DNA of 64,000 bases from contig JAVDOI010000003.1 of assembly GCA_032191485.1 (NCBI GenBank), positions 21,621,373 to 21,685,372 of the forward strand. Direction: 5' to 3'. A program made the position numbers and the translations under genes. The stretch is from Leptoclinus maculatus. Lineage: Eukaryota; Chordata; Actinopteri; Perciformes; Stichaeidae. Shown one piece after another: positions 14,601 through 26,000 of this stretch. How positions within the stretch are numbered: position 1 is the first letter of the stretch; each line of letters opens with the position of its first letter. Under the pieces are notes generated by a model that was not told where the DNA came from, ran no database searches, and saw only the letters and a program-made list of their open reading frames with translations.

Positions 14601-15044
14601 GCGGTACAAGTGACTTTGCAGAGTGAGATTTGGCATAAAACATGTGATGAAAAAAAACCTAATGCATTGCCATGGACGAATTACCTATAAATCCTGCTCA
14701 CAAGTGAATGTGTCTGTAAAAATAATAAAATATATAATCATCATAATCATTTTACTTTTCATACAGATCATCAAGATATATTATTGCTTTAGTAACAGTT
14801 AGAATGTTTTAAACGTATAACTGAATATGTTTACATTGTTGTTGTAAACAACTGCTCTTGTTTAAGTCAATGGACTAATCAGCTTAAAGAGAACGTCCCA
14901 TTGTCTTGGTTGTCTTCATATAACTGATATAAATGAGTTATTATATATGCATGATCACATTGTATTAATTGCTCTGCATTGAACGGATAGTCTCGCATTG
15001 TTCTCCTTATAATCCCCCAAACAATTAAGTCCGCGGAGGTACTC

Positions 15045-16279
15045 CAGGGGGTCCGCGAAGTTTTTGGTTGATTAGACAATTTTTTTTTTTAATAATTTTT
15101 TTTTTTAATAATTTTTTTTTTTTTCAAACATGAATCTGTCCATTATTTTAATAGTTCAGTATTGTATGCAAGATATATGGAAGCCCATTCCCGCCAGCAA
15201 AAAATAAATAAAATTAGATCACCAAAAAAAATAAAAAATGAATTCACAAAAAAAATAAAAAAATAAAATGAATTCACAAAAAATAAAAAAATTTAATTTA
15301 ATTCACAAAAAAAATTATATATATATATATATATATTTTTTTTTTCACTTTTTCTCTGTCAGCAAAAAAAAAAAAAAAAAGATGTTTCCAGTTGCTGTAT
15401 ATTGGTCGCCACCTCAGCCACATTGGTTTCATTCTTTATACTCCAGAGCTGCTTCTGCTTAACATTCTATTCAAGGGTGCGTTTGCTCATTACAATCCAT
15501 GTGAAACATCATCTGTATTTCATGTGTTGTAAAGCCACGTTTTAAAGAAGTCTTCAATGTACTCACAATCCATTCATATGTCATAGCTGCTTCTATGACT
15601 GTTGTGTTAAAGTATCTCATAATTTCGACTTTCTATAGCAACTGGAAACATCTGGTCAGTGTTATGGTTACAGATGGATGCACCAAAAGTTTTTTGTTTT
15701 TTTTCGGGTTTTTTTGCTGGTGGAAAAAAAGTAAAATAATTTTTTTTTTTTGTGAATTACATTTTTTTTTTTTTTAAGTTACTATTTTTTTTTTTTTTTT
15801 GTGAATTACATTTTTTTTTTTTTTTTAAGTTACCGGTACTATTTGGTTTTTTAGTGATCTTATTTTTTTTTTTAGTGATCTTTTTATTTTTTTTTGCTGG
15901 CAGGAATGGGCTTCCATAAAGATAACAGGTATGTTTATGCAATTTAATAGCTTGTATGCATGATTATCATGCAATTGACAGACAATGTTGATATTGGCAT
16001 TGGTATCAGTTGACAAGGTGTGTTTATAAATGGCAGTGGCACGACCACCCTACTCACTGTACCTTTGCACATGTTTAAAATAAAAACATGAATATATGAA
16101 CCTGTGTATTATTTGAATAGCTTAGTTTTGAATGCACAATAAAGAGGTATGTTTATACATGGCACTAGGCCCAGTTTGATATAAAACACAATTTTATACA
16201 ATATATATAGTCAGGGGTCCCTGCTCCATCTCTCTATCAGTTTGGGGGTCCTTGGCCTAAAAAACGTTGAAGACCCCTG
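15045..16279 (+). mobile_element. hAT-like non-autonomous DNA transposon remnant
   Basis: The left end reads 'cagggggtccgcgaagtttt'. The reverse complement of the right end reads 'caggggtcttcaacgttttt', so the two form imperfect terminal inverted repeats of the CAGGGGTC type used by hAT elements. No transposase frame remains. The 8-bp flanks (aggtactc and gtctagga) do not match, so no clean target-site duplication supports these limits. A second element sits inside it (15176-15918). The right end lies about 340 bp before the trim9 start codon. Confidence 0.5.
15176..15918. mobile_element. Foldback MITE-like element with 6-bp target-site duplication
   Basis: The outer ends are exact inverted repeats: 'tatggaagcccattcc' at the left and 'ggaatgggcttccata' at the right. 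The match continues inward through a GCCAGC/GCTGGC block, GATCAC/GTGATC, repeated 'gaattcacaaaaa' modules with their complements, and 'gatgtttccagttgct' (from 15381) paired with 'agcaactggaaacatc' (ending 15652). Both flanks carry the direct repeat AAGATA (15170-15175 and 15919-15924), which looks like a target-site duplication. The arms are full of poly-A or poly-T. The centre, about 15400-15633, is unique sequence with no coding frame. A related copy is at 44097-44306. Confidence 0.7.
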
Positions 16280-16319
16280 GTCTAGGACATCTGTTGATAC
16301 ATCTCGCTGTAAAACTCAT

Positions 16320-16622
16320 TAACCTCTCCTCACTGACAGCTGAGTCATCCAATGGTTGTTCGGAATCCACTGGTTATCCAATGGCAGCCATTTCTGAGCC
16401 GATGCTGGTCGCCTATTGGTGAAGACGCGTGTGATGGTTCAGTGTGATGCCTTTTCCTCTTGGTCAAGGTTGCACTGGCAGTGATAATCGCAGTAGGACG
16501 CGACCGGAGCTCCGTTTACGCGCAAACAAGCAGATAGACTCATCAGCCCGACACTCCGCTGTAACTTCTCCCGCCTGCGTTCGCACGCCGCCGAGGAATC
16601 TCTCACCTTCCCGAGAGCAGCC
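16320..16622 (+). promoter_or_regulatory. trim9: Probable trim9 promoter and 5' UTR
   Basis: Lies between the repeat insertion and the start codon. It contains CCAAT boxes on the plus strand ('catccaatgg' near 16348 and 'atccaatggc' near 16377) and an inverted one ('ctattggt' near 16412). It then becomes CpG-rich toward exon 1. No TATA box was seen. This fits a CpG-type promoter, but the start of transcription cannot be fixed by eye. Confidence 0.5.
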
Positions 16623-17459
16623 ATGGATGAGATGGAGGAAGAGTTAAAATGCCCCGTGTGCGGCTCTTTTTTTCGGGAGCCCATCATACTGCCGTGCACC
16701 CACAACATTTGCCAGGCGTGTGCCCGGAATATTCTCGTGCAGACCCCCGACGCAGAATCCCCGCAGAGCAGCCGAGCGTCCGGATCCGGCGTCTCTGACT
16801 ATGATTACTTGGATTTGGATAAAATGAGTTTGTATAGCGAGGCGGACAGTGGATACGGTTCCTATGGGGGCTTCGTCAGCACCCCGACCACCCCTTGTCA
16901 AAAATCACCGAACGGGGTGCGGGTTTTCCCCCCGTCCGTCCCGCAGCCTCAACCGCAACAGCACCTGCTGCCGCAGCCCGGCTCTCTGCCCCCGATCCCC
17001 CGCAACTCCTGCATCACTTGCCCGCAGTGTCACCGCAGCCTCATCCTGGACGAGCGGGGGCTCCGCGGATTCCCCAAGAACCGGGTGCTGGAGGGGGTCG
17101 TGGACAGGTATCAGCAGAGCAAAGCGGCCGCTCTCAAGTGCCAGCTCTGCGAGAAGAGTCCGAAGGAGGCCACCGTGATGTGTGAGCAGTGCGACGTCTT
17201 CTACTGCGACCCGTGCCGCCTCCGGTGCCATCCTCCCCGCGGTCCCCTCGCCAAGCATCGCCTGGTGCCGCCAGCGCAGGGGCGGATAAGTCGCCGCGCG
17301 AGTCCCCGCAAAACATCCACTTGCACAGAGCACGAACTGGAGAATCTAAGCATGTACTGTGTGCAGTGTAAGATGCCCGTGTGTTATCAGTGTTTGGAGG
17401 AGGGCAAACACGGCACACATGAAGTCAAAGCTCTGGGCGCGATGTGGAAACTGCACAAG
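16623..17459 (+). CDS. trim9: trim9 exon 1: RING, degron-like insert, B-box1 and B-box2
   Basis: Codes for residues 1-279. RING ligands are C10, C13, C25, H27, C30, C33, C133 and C136. The roughly 100-residue gap before the last pair is the TRIM9 hallmark and contains D75-S-G-Y-G-S80, matching the phosphodegron-like DSGxxS motif that binds beta-TrCP in mammalian TRIM9. A proline/glutamine-rich run follows (about 103-126). B-box1 has C173, C176, C187 and C190. B-box2 has C234, H237, C246, C249, C254, C257, H263 and H266. The donor is AAG/gtacgt. The exon is strongly CpG-rich. Confidence 0.95.
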
Positions 17460-19404
17460 GTACGTGCGTAAAATAAAATATAACAAGCTGCAAAATCTGT
17501 ATGTGCTGTTGTACCAGTGCGTCTTTTCGCTGTATGTGTGTATATGTGTGTGCGTAGCTTTTATTCACAATGATTCATCAGCCTCTGAGCTGAGCAACAA
17601 GTCCGCCTTGAAAATATTGTAGGCTGTATCTTGTCAGTTCCGCTTCGCATCCTGCAGATATACAGAGCGGTGGGGGATTTATTCTCAGTCACAATGGATT
17701 TAAATGAACGCTTTACAATAAAAGTAAGTAGAAGAATTTGCACCTCCCTGACAATCCTGCATCTCACATTTCAGTCAGCTTCGTGAAATACGCACGTCTC
17801 CAAACTGGGAACTCTGCTGTCTTTTGGTGCGCAACGCTGTCAGGAAGCAGCTCTATTAGAAATGATGTTCACGAGTGGAAAACCAGGAGCAGGCCTCCTT
17901 TATCAACAGCAAACTGCTTCTTCTTCTCCTTAAAATGATGACCTGAAGTTGTGCAGGGATTGTAGCATGATTTCAGCTCTTGACCATTTGTCTCCTGAGC
18001 TTCCACACAGCAGATTCCTTCACTCTCTCTCTATATATATACTGTATATATATGTTCCGCTCCCCCCTGTGCTCTGACAGCTCAACAGGCGCCCCAGAGA
18101 TCATTAGGCACGGCTAATATTGGAGCTACGCTTTAATAGGAGCCAGCAGTGAAGCACAGATGCAGCAGGCCTTCGGTGTGGATTGAGGTGCTATTTTGGA
18201 AGCCGAGTTGTTGTGGGCAGGGAGGCGTTTCAGAGGGCTGCAGTGCATCTACGCCTCTGCAGCTGCAACCCTCACCTCCACACTCCTCAGCTTCCAGTGG
18301 CGAGGGAGGATGTGGAGCTGGATATAGATGCTTTTCAATACTCTCTCTCACAGAGGAAGGGTGATGTGTAGTGATGGTGTTGCCTGGTTTCCATGAGAAA
18401 ACCAGAAAATATGGTGAGTTTTTGTGCTCGAGAAACTCGCACACCTTTGCCTCCCTGCAGGCGTATCAGCTGTCTTCATTGCAGTCAAGATTGGCGTTGT
18501 ACGTCTCCAAAAACAGCCATTTAACAGACCTCCAGTGCAATCATGTCCTCTCGATGGTGTGAAGATAGTGTGTCACCTCAGATGTATGAGGCAATTGTGA
18601 AATTGATGGAAAAATCAGAGGGGGGTTGATCATTTCACTCCCATCAAATTGCCATCACTTGAGAAGTTGCCGACCTTTTCCGCCTCATCTTTCTTGGATC
18701 CAAACTGTCAAAAAAAAAAAAAAAAGGAACATTTTTAGAAACCGATCGATGGCTCCAGTGATATTGGTGCCAACATGCAGCCTGTCGTCCTGTTTTTTGG
18801 CTTCTGTCGCGGCAACTGCTTATTTCTGACCTGTTATCTGAAGCTGCTGCCTGCAGAGCTGTAACAGATGGCGTGGAGTTCGGAGCTGCCAGCGTTGAGG
18901 ATGGGCATCTTTCAGAGCTTCGGGGTGTTCCTCACATAATTCATCAGGGGAGAAATGAAACAGTTTTCCATATCCTGCAGATAACACTGGAGATTGTCAC
19001 GTGTCACTCGTACTTCAGCCTTGACTTTGGCCGTATGCAAAACCATATAGTATTCTGATAGATATTCTCTCTCAGATATAAATGCACACAAACATCTTCT
19101 TTTTCCCTTAAAACTGATCAGAGCGGTTGGTTGTTTGATGTTGTGACTGGGTTGCCGCATGTTTCAGCATCACTGTCTAATGCCGATGCAGAAAGCACAA
19201 CACTGAGAAACTTGAACCTTGTTACTTTGCGACAAAATCTTAAATCCACACCTGTAGCATTTGCATTAGCGAGCAGAAAACACGCTCGCTGATATCATTT
19301 AATAAGATCTCTTCTATTTTCCAACTGGGATTTTTTTTACTTCAAGGTTTTTTTTTAATCTGCACCGTCATCGTCGTCGTCTTGTTACGCTGGGACAAAC
19401 TGTG

Positions 19405-19446
<42 letters not shown>

Positions 19447-22400
19447 TTATCTTTGTGAAACATTTCTCGCTTTATGGAGACGGAGTTGAACCACCTGCCG
19501 TCATGGCAACTAAATCCCTCTTGATGTTGTGCAGAGCAGCAGAGGTCTCCGAGATACCGGACCCCACGAGGGATCCATCCCAGATGCTTTACAGCCTTTC
19601 CCTCCTCCCTCTACAGTACATTTGTGTCTAAATGAACGTGACTACAGATCATTACTCTCGCTTTATGCTCAGAAGTCTTCTCGACGTCTCCGCTGGTAAT
19701 AAAAACGACTGTGTTTTTATCTCTGACCCTCCCATTTGGACCGCGTGACCGTGTCTAAACCGCGATGGAAATCAATTTCATGTCTCCAAAGTCAATTTTC
19801 AGTCACGAAAGACGAGTAGAAATCTAAGAGCTCCATCGTGTGTGTGTCGCCCCGTACCACGTCTGCCGCTTCACATTTGTGTCAGAGGGTTTTATGTGGC
19901 GACAGGATTTCCGTGTTAATCTCCGTAAATCACATTAAAAAAAGAGTCAAGGGGCATCGTCAAGAGCGTTAAACCCCGACATGGTGAGTGGTGCTCGGCT
20001 CTTGGACCCCGAATGCAGGACCCCGAATGCAATCTAGGTCAACCTCTGTCGCCTCAGTGTGTTTAGAGGCAATTAGAGGTGATTTATCACGTCGAAGCTT
20101 ATGTACGAGATGCGTGGGTGTGCAGAAAATAAGTAGCAGATTGCAGCAGAAAATTAGCAATTTACCCTCTTGCCACGAACGGAGAGATAAATCAGAGGCT
20201 GCAGAGGAGATCTGATCTCCGACAGCCCTGAAAAGTGCCCTTTGAGCTTTGCATTGCAAGAAGAAAAAGTCTTGAAGAAGTGAGTCATTTCAAGGATTTC
20301 ACAAGTGATTTAAGACATTTTCCCGTTCTAGTGTGGACATTGTGCTCCCCTTTAATGTCACCGTGTGTTTGATCTTGACACGAACAGACGCCCTGCACAC
20401 CTTGACACCAAGTCAACACCGACGGATGCTCTCAGCCAAGATGCCCCGAAAAGCAGGCTAACGAGGACAGACAGAGCAGGCCCTGGGACCAATGCTAAAA
20501 GACTCGTCTCGATCTTGAGGCCGATGTTGGTGGCGGCAGTTGCTTCGTGTCTGGATGAAGAGTCTGAAAAAGCCTTGGAAGAGTCAGACACTGGCGCCGG
20601 GATCCCCGTCCTGCTGTCCTGCTTTAACTCCTGTCTGCTAGTAATGAGGCTGGCTGTCAGTCTGGATCCATTCCCCCGCTGTGCCGCTGCTCCACACTCC
20701 AGCATGCAACCGCCCCCATACAGAGGAGTAATGAACCTCATTGGTTCAATGCAAACTACAATATGTCGGCTTTACCGCCAATAACCGCATGGCAACGACA
20801 AGTGTGAACTACTGGTCTTTGTCAGAGAAATTGGTAGAATTCATTTGCAACACAGATATTTGGAGAAGCAGTACGGCTGCCATTTGCCGATGCTGAGCTT
20901 AGAAGTGGCTGACCAAAGTAATAATGCTAATGTTAGCTGTCCCCGGTCACATGCTTCAAACGTGAGTTTCTGCAACATCAAACAAAACAAAGCAGCGGGC
21001 AGCATCAATACTTTAAATGATTCTGTCCTGTTTATTTTGTTCAACCAACCGTACAGCAGACGGACACAGTTAGCGACCAGCCTGTGAACAAAGAGGAGCA
21101 TTTAGTGGCTAAAGAGACGGATGTTACCATTAGATTACATTACATTACAGTCATTTAGCAGACGCTTTTATCCAAAGAGACTTACACTTCAGATTCTATC
21201 ACAATTCTACACCGTAGGCTCAGCTTCTGGGGTTAAGTGTCTTCATCAAGGACACATCAACATGCGACTAGTGGAGCCTGAGCCATTTCAAACATGGTCT
21301 CTCAATAGATTTTATGATGCAGACTTAGTAGTATCACCCACTGTAATATCAGAGGTAAATGTTGAATTCACCTCTATGGTAAGAAGTGTAACAATATCTC
21401 TTTTCATGACTTTTCTTGGCTAAACGTTGGCTTACTCTGATATGTTTGTCGTGGTTAATTACAGTATGAACAATGGAGGATTCTGGACCTTTTTTTTGAC
21501 TGTGGCCTGTGGTTGGTTACAATTGTAGTGTAATGTTGTTGTAAGTACATCGTCTTTGCTAAAGTCAGACATTCCCAAACTTTGCAGACCTTGTGCTACA
21601 TTGTACCAAATAAAATTTTCCCATTGGCAGATACCAACAAACCCGCCTACACAGCCTCCGCTGTTCCTTTGGCTCTGTGACGGTAGAGCCCAGATTCATG
21701 TAGCGAGCCGGGTAACGTCTTTTCATTTAGCTATAGAAGTGGTGAAACAAGTGGTGCGGCGGCCAGTTGGAGTGCAGTTGTTCGGCCTTTTAGGAAGGCT
21801 CTTGCGTAGCACCGGTGGTACGTGAGCCGCCGCTTGAGCATCACTGCAGTATAAAGTGATTGTGTGCAGATAAAAGACTCGTTTGCTCGTTTGCTTATGA
21901 CAGCAGGCTGTGATTCACTGATATGGGGATGAGGCGGAGGACAGAGGTCTGTAGAGAATGAAATTTCACAGTTGGGGTCTCAAAGCCATTTAGGTTGACA
22001 CTGCTCCATTACAGGCGGTGATATTTACCCCTCGAGCTGCCATGTAAAGAGATTAGCTGTGTAAATGTTAATGAAGGAGGGAGATGAAGAAGAGGAAAAT
22101 GAGAGCGACAGAATGACCCAGAATGCCCGAAGAGAGGAAGTGAAACAGGGACCGAGCAGGAAAGAGAGGCAGAGCGATGCTTAACAGAACACTTCATGTT
22201 TAGTCATCTTGTCGTCCTGAGTCCACACAGAAAGCTTATGCACTGAAGGTACTTTTTATTTTGACATATTTTTATATAACTTTTTCTGGGTGGGAACACA
22301 CACCAGCTGAACATTTCAACTTGCTCCAGACGTGGAACTGGAGAGAGATAAATGCCTCAAAACTCCAATGTGCCAGTTTCCCTCTGTGGCCCGACTGGGA

Positions 22401-23014
22401 ACGAAAGAAAGGAAGTTTTCTTCTTCTTCTTTTCTCTACATAAATGAGTCCAAACCAAAAGCAAGTTATCAGATTTGTAGGGTGATTTTAACACAGAATA
22501 ATTAATTCTGCTCGGTCACATCTGGCTGCCCCGAACACAGTCAGCCCACATTAAATGAGGACATGAAGTAAGAAATCTGTGCAGCAGATGATGAGGACAG
22601 GTTACAGCCTGCAGTGACCCTGTTTTCATCATCAACATAATTATCCTCAGGATCATCATCATCAGCGACATCGTTGTTGGATTTCGAAGGATGAGGATAG
22701 AAACTTAGAAGAAGAGCTGATGATCATTCTCCTCAGTCTGTTCTCAGCGTTTGTGACTTAAAGACTTTACGGAGCAGAAAATCTGAATTGAGCCAAAATG
22801 ATATATATATATATATATATATGATATATAACAAAGAATATTGACAATATTGACAGTTCAACACGACAGTCCCCTGAAGAGGTAAAGTTACACACTACCT
22901 GACATAAGCAGCACATTTTGCTTCCTCTCCTATTAATATCCACATTCATTTAATCCATGTCTGGAATTGCGTAACCCCTCGTTTTGAAATTGGTTCAGCC
23001 TCAGACCTGCAAAG

Positions 23015-23063
<49 letters not shown>

Positions 23064-26000
23064 CATCCATCCACACAGGTGTTTTCACTCTTCTCTGAAC
23101 AAACAGCACGTCGTTGACAGCTCCCTCACTCTCCGGTTCCACCTGTTTTTAGGGCAACACAACTTACACCTTCATCACTATTAGCATATGGCGACGACTC
23201 TTCTTTTTTTTCTTGTTTATCCTCCATTTTCTCTGACCTCGTATCAATCAGATAACGTTGGAAAAAGCAGCTTCCGTCTGACTAAAGGTCAAATCAACCG
23301 TGGTGATTTAAAACAGCTGTGTGGGAGACGCGAAGAGGAGTTAATAAAAACAAATCTACTTACGACGACGATCGCAGCAATTTAAAGTTGTAAAGCGACT
23401 AAATGATCTGCAGAAGACGCCGCCGTCGCCTGATGAATCCAGCGCTGACAAGAATAGATCACTTCTGCCCCATATCCTGCTGTGCTGTCCCAGGTGTCCG
23501 TCAAATAAGGACTGATAAAACTGTGGCAACTTTTTAATATCCTAGTTTCATTGCCTTTCCTTATGTGTGTGTGTGTGGATAGTTAACGACTTCTTCTGCA
23601 TTATTGATGACGGCAGATATAAGCGATGAATAATGCACCAGCCACTTAGGTTGTGCTTGTGGAAGATGGGTTTCATATGGGAACTTGTTAAACACGGAGG
23701 AATATCACAATCTGTCCAAATCTTAACTCTTCCAGCGTGTTGGAGGATGTAAGAGCTTAATTTTTAACAACAGAAAGGTTCCCAAGACGGTAAATATCAT
23801 CAAGTCGCCTGCTTAATATTTCAAACTGTATTCGCTGAGTGCGTGTAAACAACCGCAACCTTTCATGTTAGAGTCTCTGGTTACTGATAACCGTAGGGGG
23901 AAACACAATCAGTTATCAAGCTGTGCAAAATAACATTAATTTTAATTGTATTTGATCGTAGGGGTTCAGTGTAAGTTGTGTGTGTTTGATGTCTTCTGTC
24001 ACAAGAAGTTGACCTCGGCCTCTGTTTACGGTGTGTAACCACAAGACTGTGTACTAGGCTACACACGGGATTAAATGAGGCTAAAGAGACTGTTGACAGA
24101 ACACCAGAGAATGTACTTAACCCTGAAGCTCTGAGAAAAGAGCAGGGCACTTAAAACATCTCTCTGAGAGGTAACGCAGCTTTTTGAAAGTAGGTTATGG
24201 GAACTCAAAATCTATCTTTATTCTATTCTGTTCTACCTGGACACATTTGATATATATATGTATATATATATATTTATATGTATATGTATATATACATATA
24301 TTTATATATGTGTGTGTGTTTTAATTAGCTGGAGGATGCTTTTCCTCCGCTACGACTTTAAGAGCTTAGCAGTGACATTACACCTACCTCCCTCTTTCCT
24401 TGCACTTCCCACTTCCTAGTGGGGGCTTTAATCCAAATTGGCTCTGATGCCTCTCTGACATCCGCGCTTTCCTGTGACAGATTGGTGAGTTTGCTCAGCC
24501 GCAGAGAGAAAATGAAACACGCCGAATGGCCCTGAAGCCGCTTGTGAATTATTCACGCCATGCACGTGTTCCCACTCGGCTTAATTACTGAGATGATTAG
24601 TGCGCCCAAATAGCAGCGACATCCTAAACCCCCCCCCCCCCCCCCCCCCACCACCACCTCAACAAATCCTCCACAGCTCATTGCAAACATTCCAGCATCC
24701 TCTCTACGTTAATGTTGCATGATGCTTTTATTTCGACTGTCCCTGAACAAGCTTGAATGTGCTTTGCGTTGATGTAAGTGTTGTTGAGCACAAACTCGTA
24801 TAAGCCTCGTAATAGTTCTCATCGGTCACCCGGAAATCTCTTCATGTTGGCCACAGTTGACCGTTCACTCAGACTTTGGACAGTGGCGCCTTTTTTTAGC
24901 CTTTCCAATAGATAAAACATTGAAAGCAAAAGTGTCAGGGATTAATTAAACAATGTCTTTATCTGCTCTAACGTAAACTGCAAACATTAGCATGCTCGGC
25001 TAACTAGCTTAGCAAAGCAAGATTATACATTGGGCCTAAAGCCCAACTTTAGGCCCAATGTATAAGAGTGGTATAGTGTCTTATGTTTTTAGTCTTACCA
25101 ATTCTACAAACACAAAATCACTATCATAAGGAATGGATTAACAGTGTGTCTTTAGCATGTCCAGATAACTAGCGTCTTCCGAAGGATGCGGCCGCTGGAT
25201 TGAGTTTTCAGTCAACTGAATTGTCAAAGCGCTTTAACACTACATGTCATTCACCCATTCACACCATAGACTGTACATAAGAAGTGGGCGTAGTCAACGT
25301 GACGTCCTCCATTGGTTTGTGGACTGACGTTTTGAAGCCTAGAGTTCAGCGATTTGGCCGTCGCCATCTTGGATTACGGCCATCAGTTAGCCCGCCCTAA
25401 AGCATACTCCGCTTTATGGTCTATTTGACTCTAAATGAACCATCATTTACTAAATGAACATCATTTACTAACATCATTAGTTTACTAAAGGTAATGAATC
25501 AGAAGTAGGGTTGAACTGGGACGCTTTTGGTGTCTGTCCCATAGTGCTCTTCATCCCATTTGTCTTTCCATATGCCGACCTGCCGGCCATGGCACTGTTT
25601 CCACCAGGCAGGAAGTAGCCGTGGGCTGTGCAGAAAAAAAACCCAGCCTCTGTTTCCATGGCACGTTTTGACCTGGTTTTGAGGACTGAGCTCTGCAGGC
25701 TCTCGGACAGACTCTGCGGAAAAACGCCTCCAGACAATCAAGTGCTTTTCATTTCATCTGCTCTGTCACTGCACGCACGCTGACTGTTAACTGGGCAAGG
25801 CGAAAGGCTGGAGCTCCCTCAACGTCCATCGCTGTATCACAGAGAGGAAAATGAGAAAGCTGACCGAGAAAATGAACTCCAATTTAGGACAAACTGAAAG
25901 GGCAGGTGTGAGTGACTCGGCTGATGTGCAATGAAACCGCCAGAGTCTGAGGGATGACTTGAGTTTGATTTGCAGGATCTTAAAACGATGAAGTGAAATG

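Larger units (their letters stand above)
5936..15019. other. Intergenic DNA, repeats but no gene recognised
   Basis: No exon of a known gene could be assembled. The overlapping open frames around 8959-9430, 9931-10230 and 12512-12802 have no recognisable domain or splice context. The stretch holds several dispersed repeats and simple repeats, listed separately. Sequence at 10423-10990 looks repeat-derived, but I cannot define its ends. Confidence 0.55.

Noticed and set aside
15757..16016. Lys-rich minus-strand frames
   Set aside because: They are translations of poly-T tracts in the foldback element.
16905..17418. Long minus-strand frames across trim9 exon 1
   Set aside because: Shadows of the GC-rich plus-strand coding exon. 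The plus-strand protein is a clear TRIM9.
22933..23184. Frames with long Val-Cys or His-Thr repeats
   Set aside because: Simple translation of the CA microsatellite at 23017-23061.
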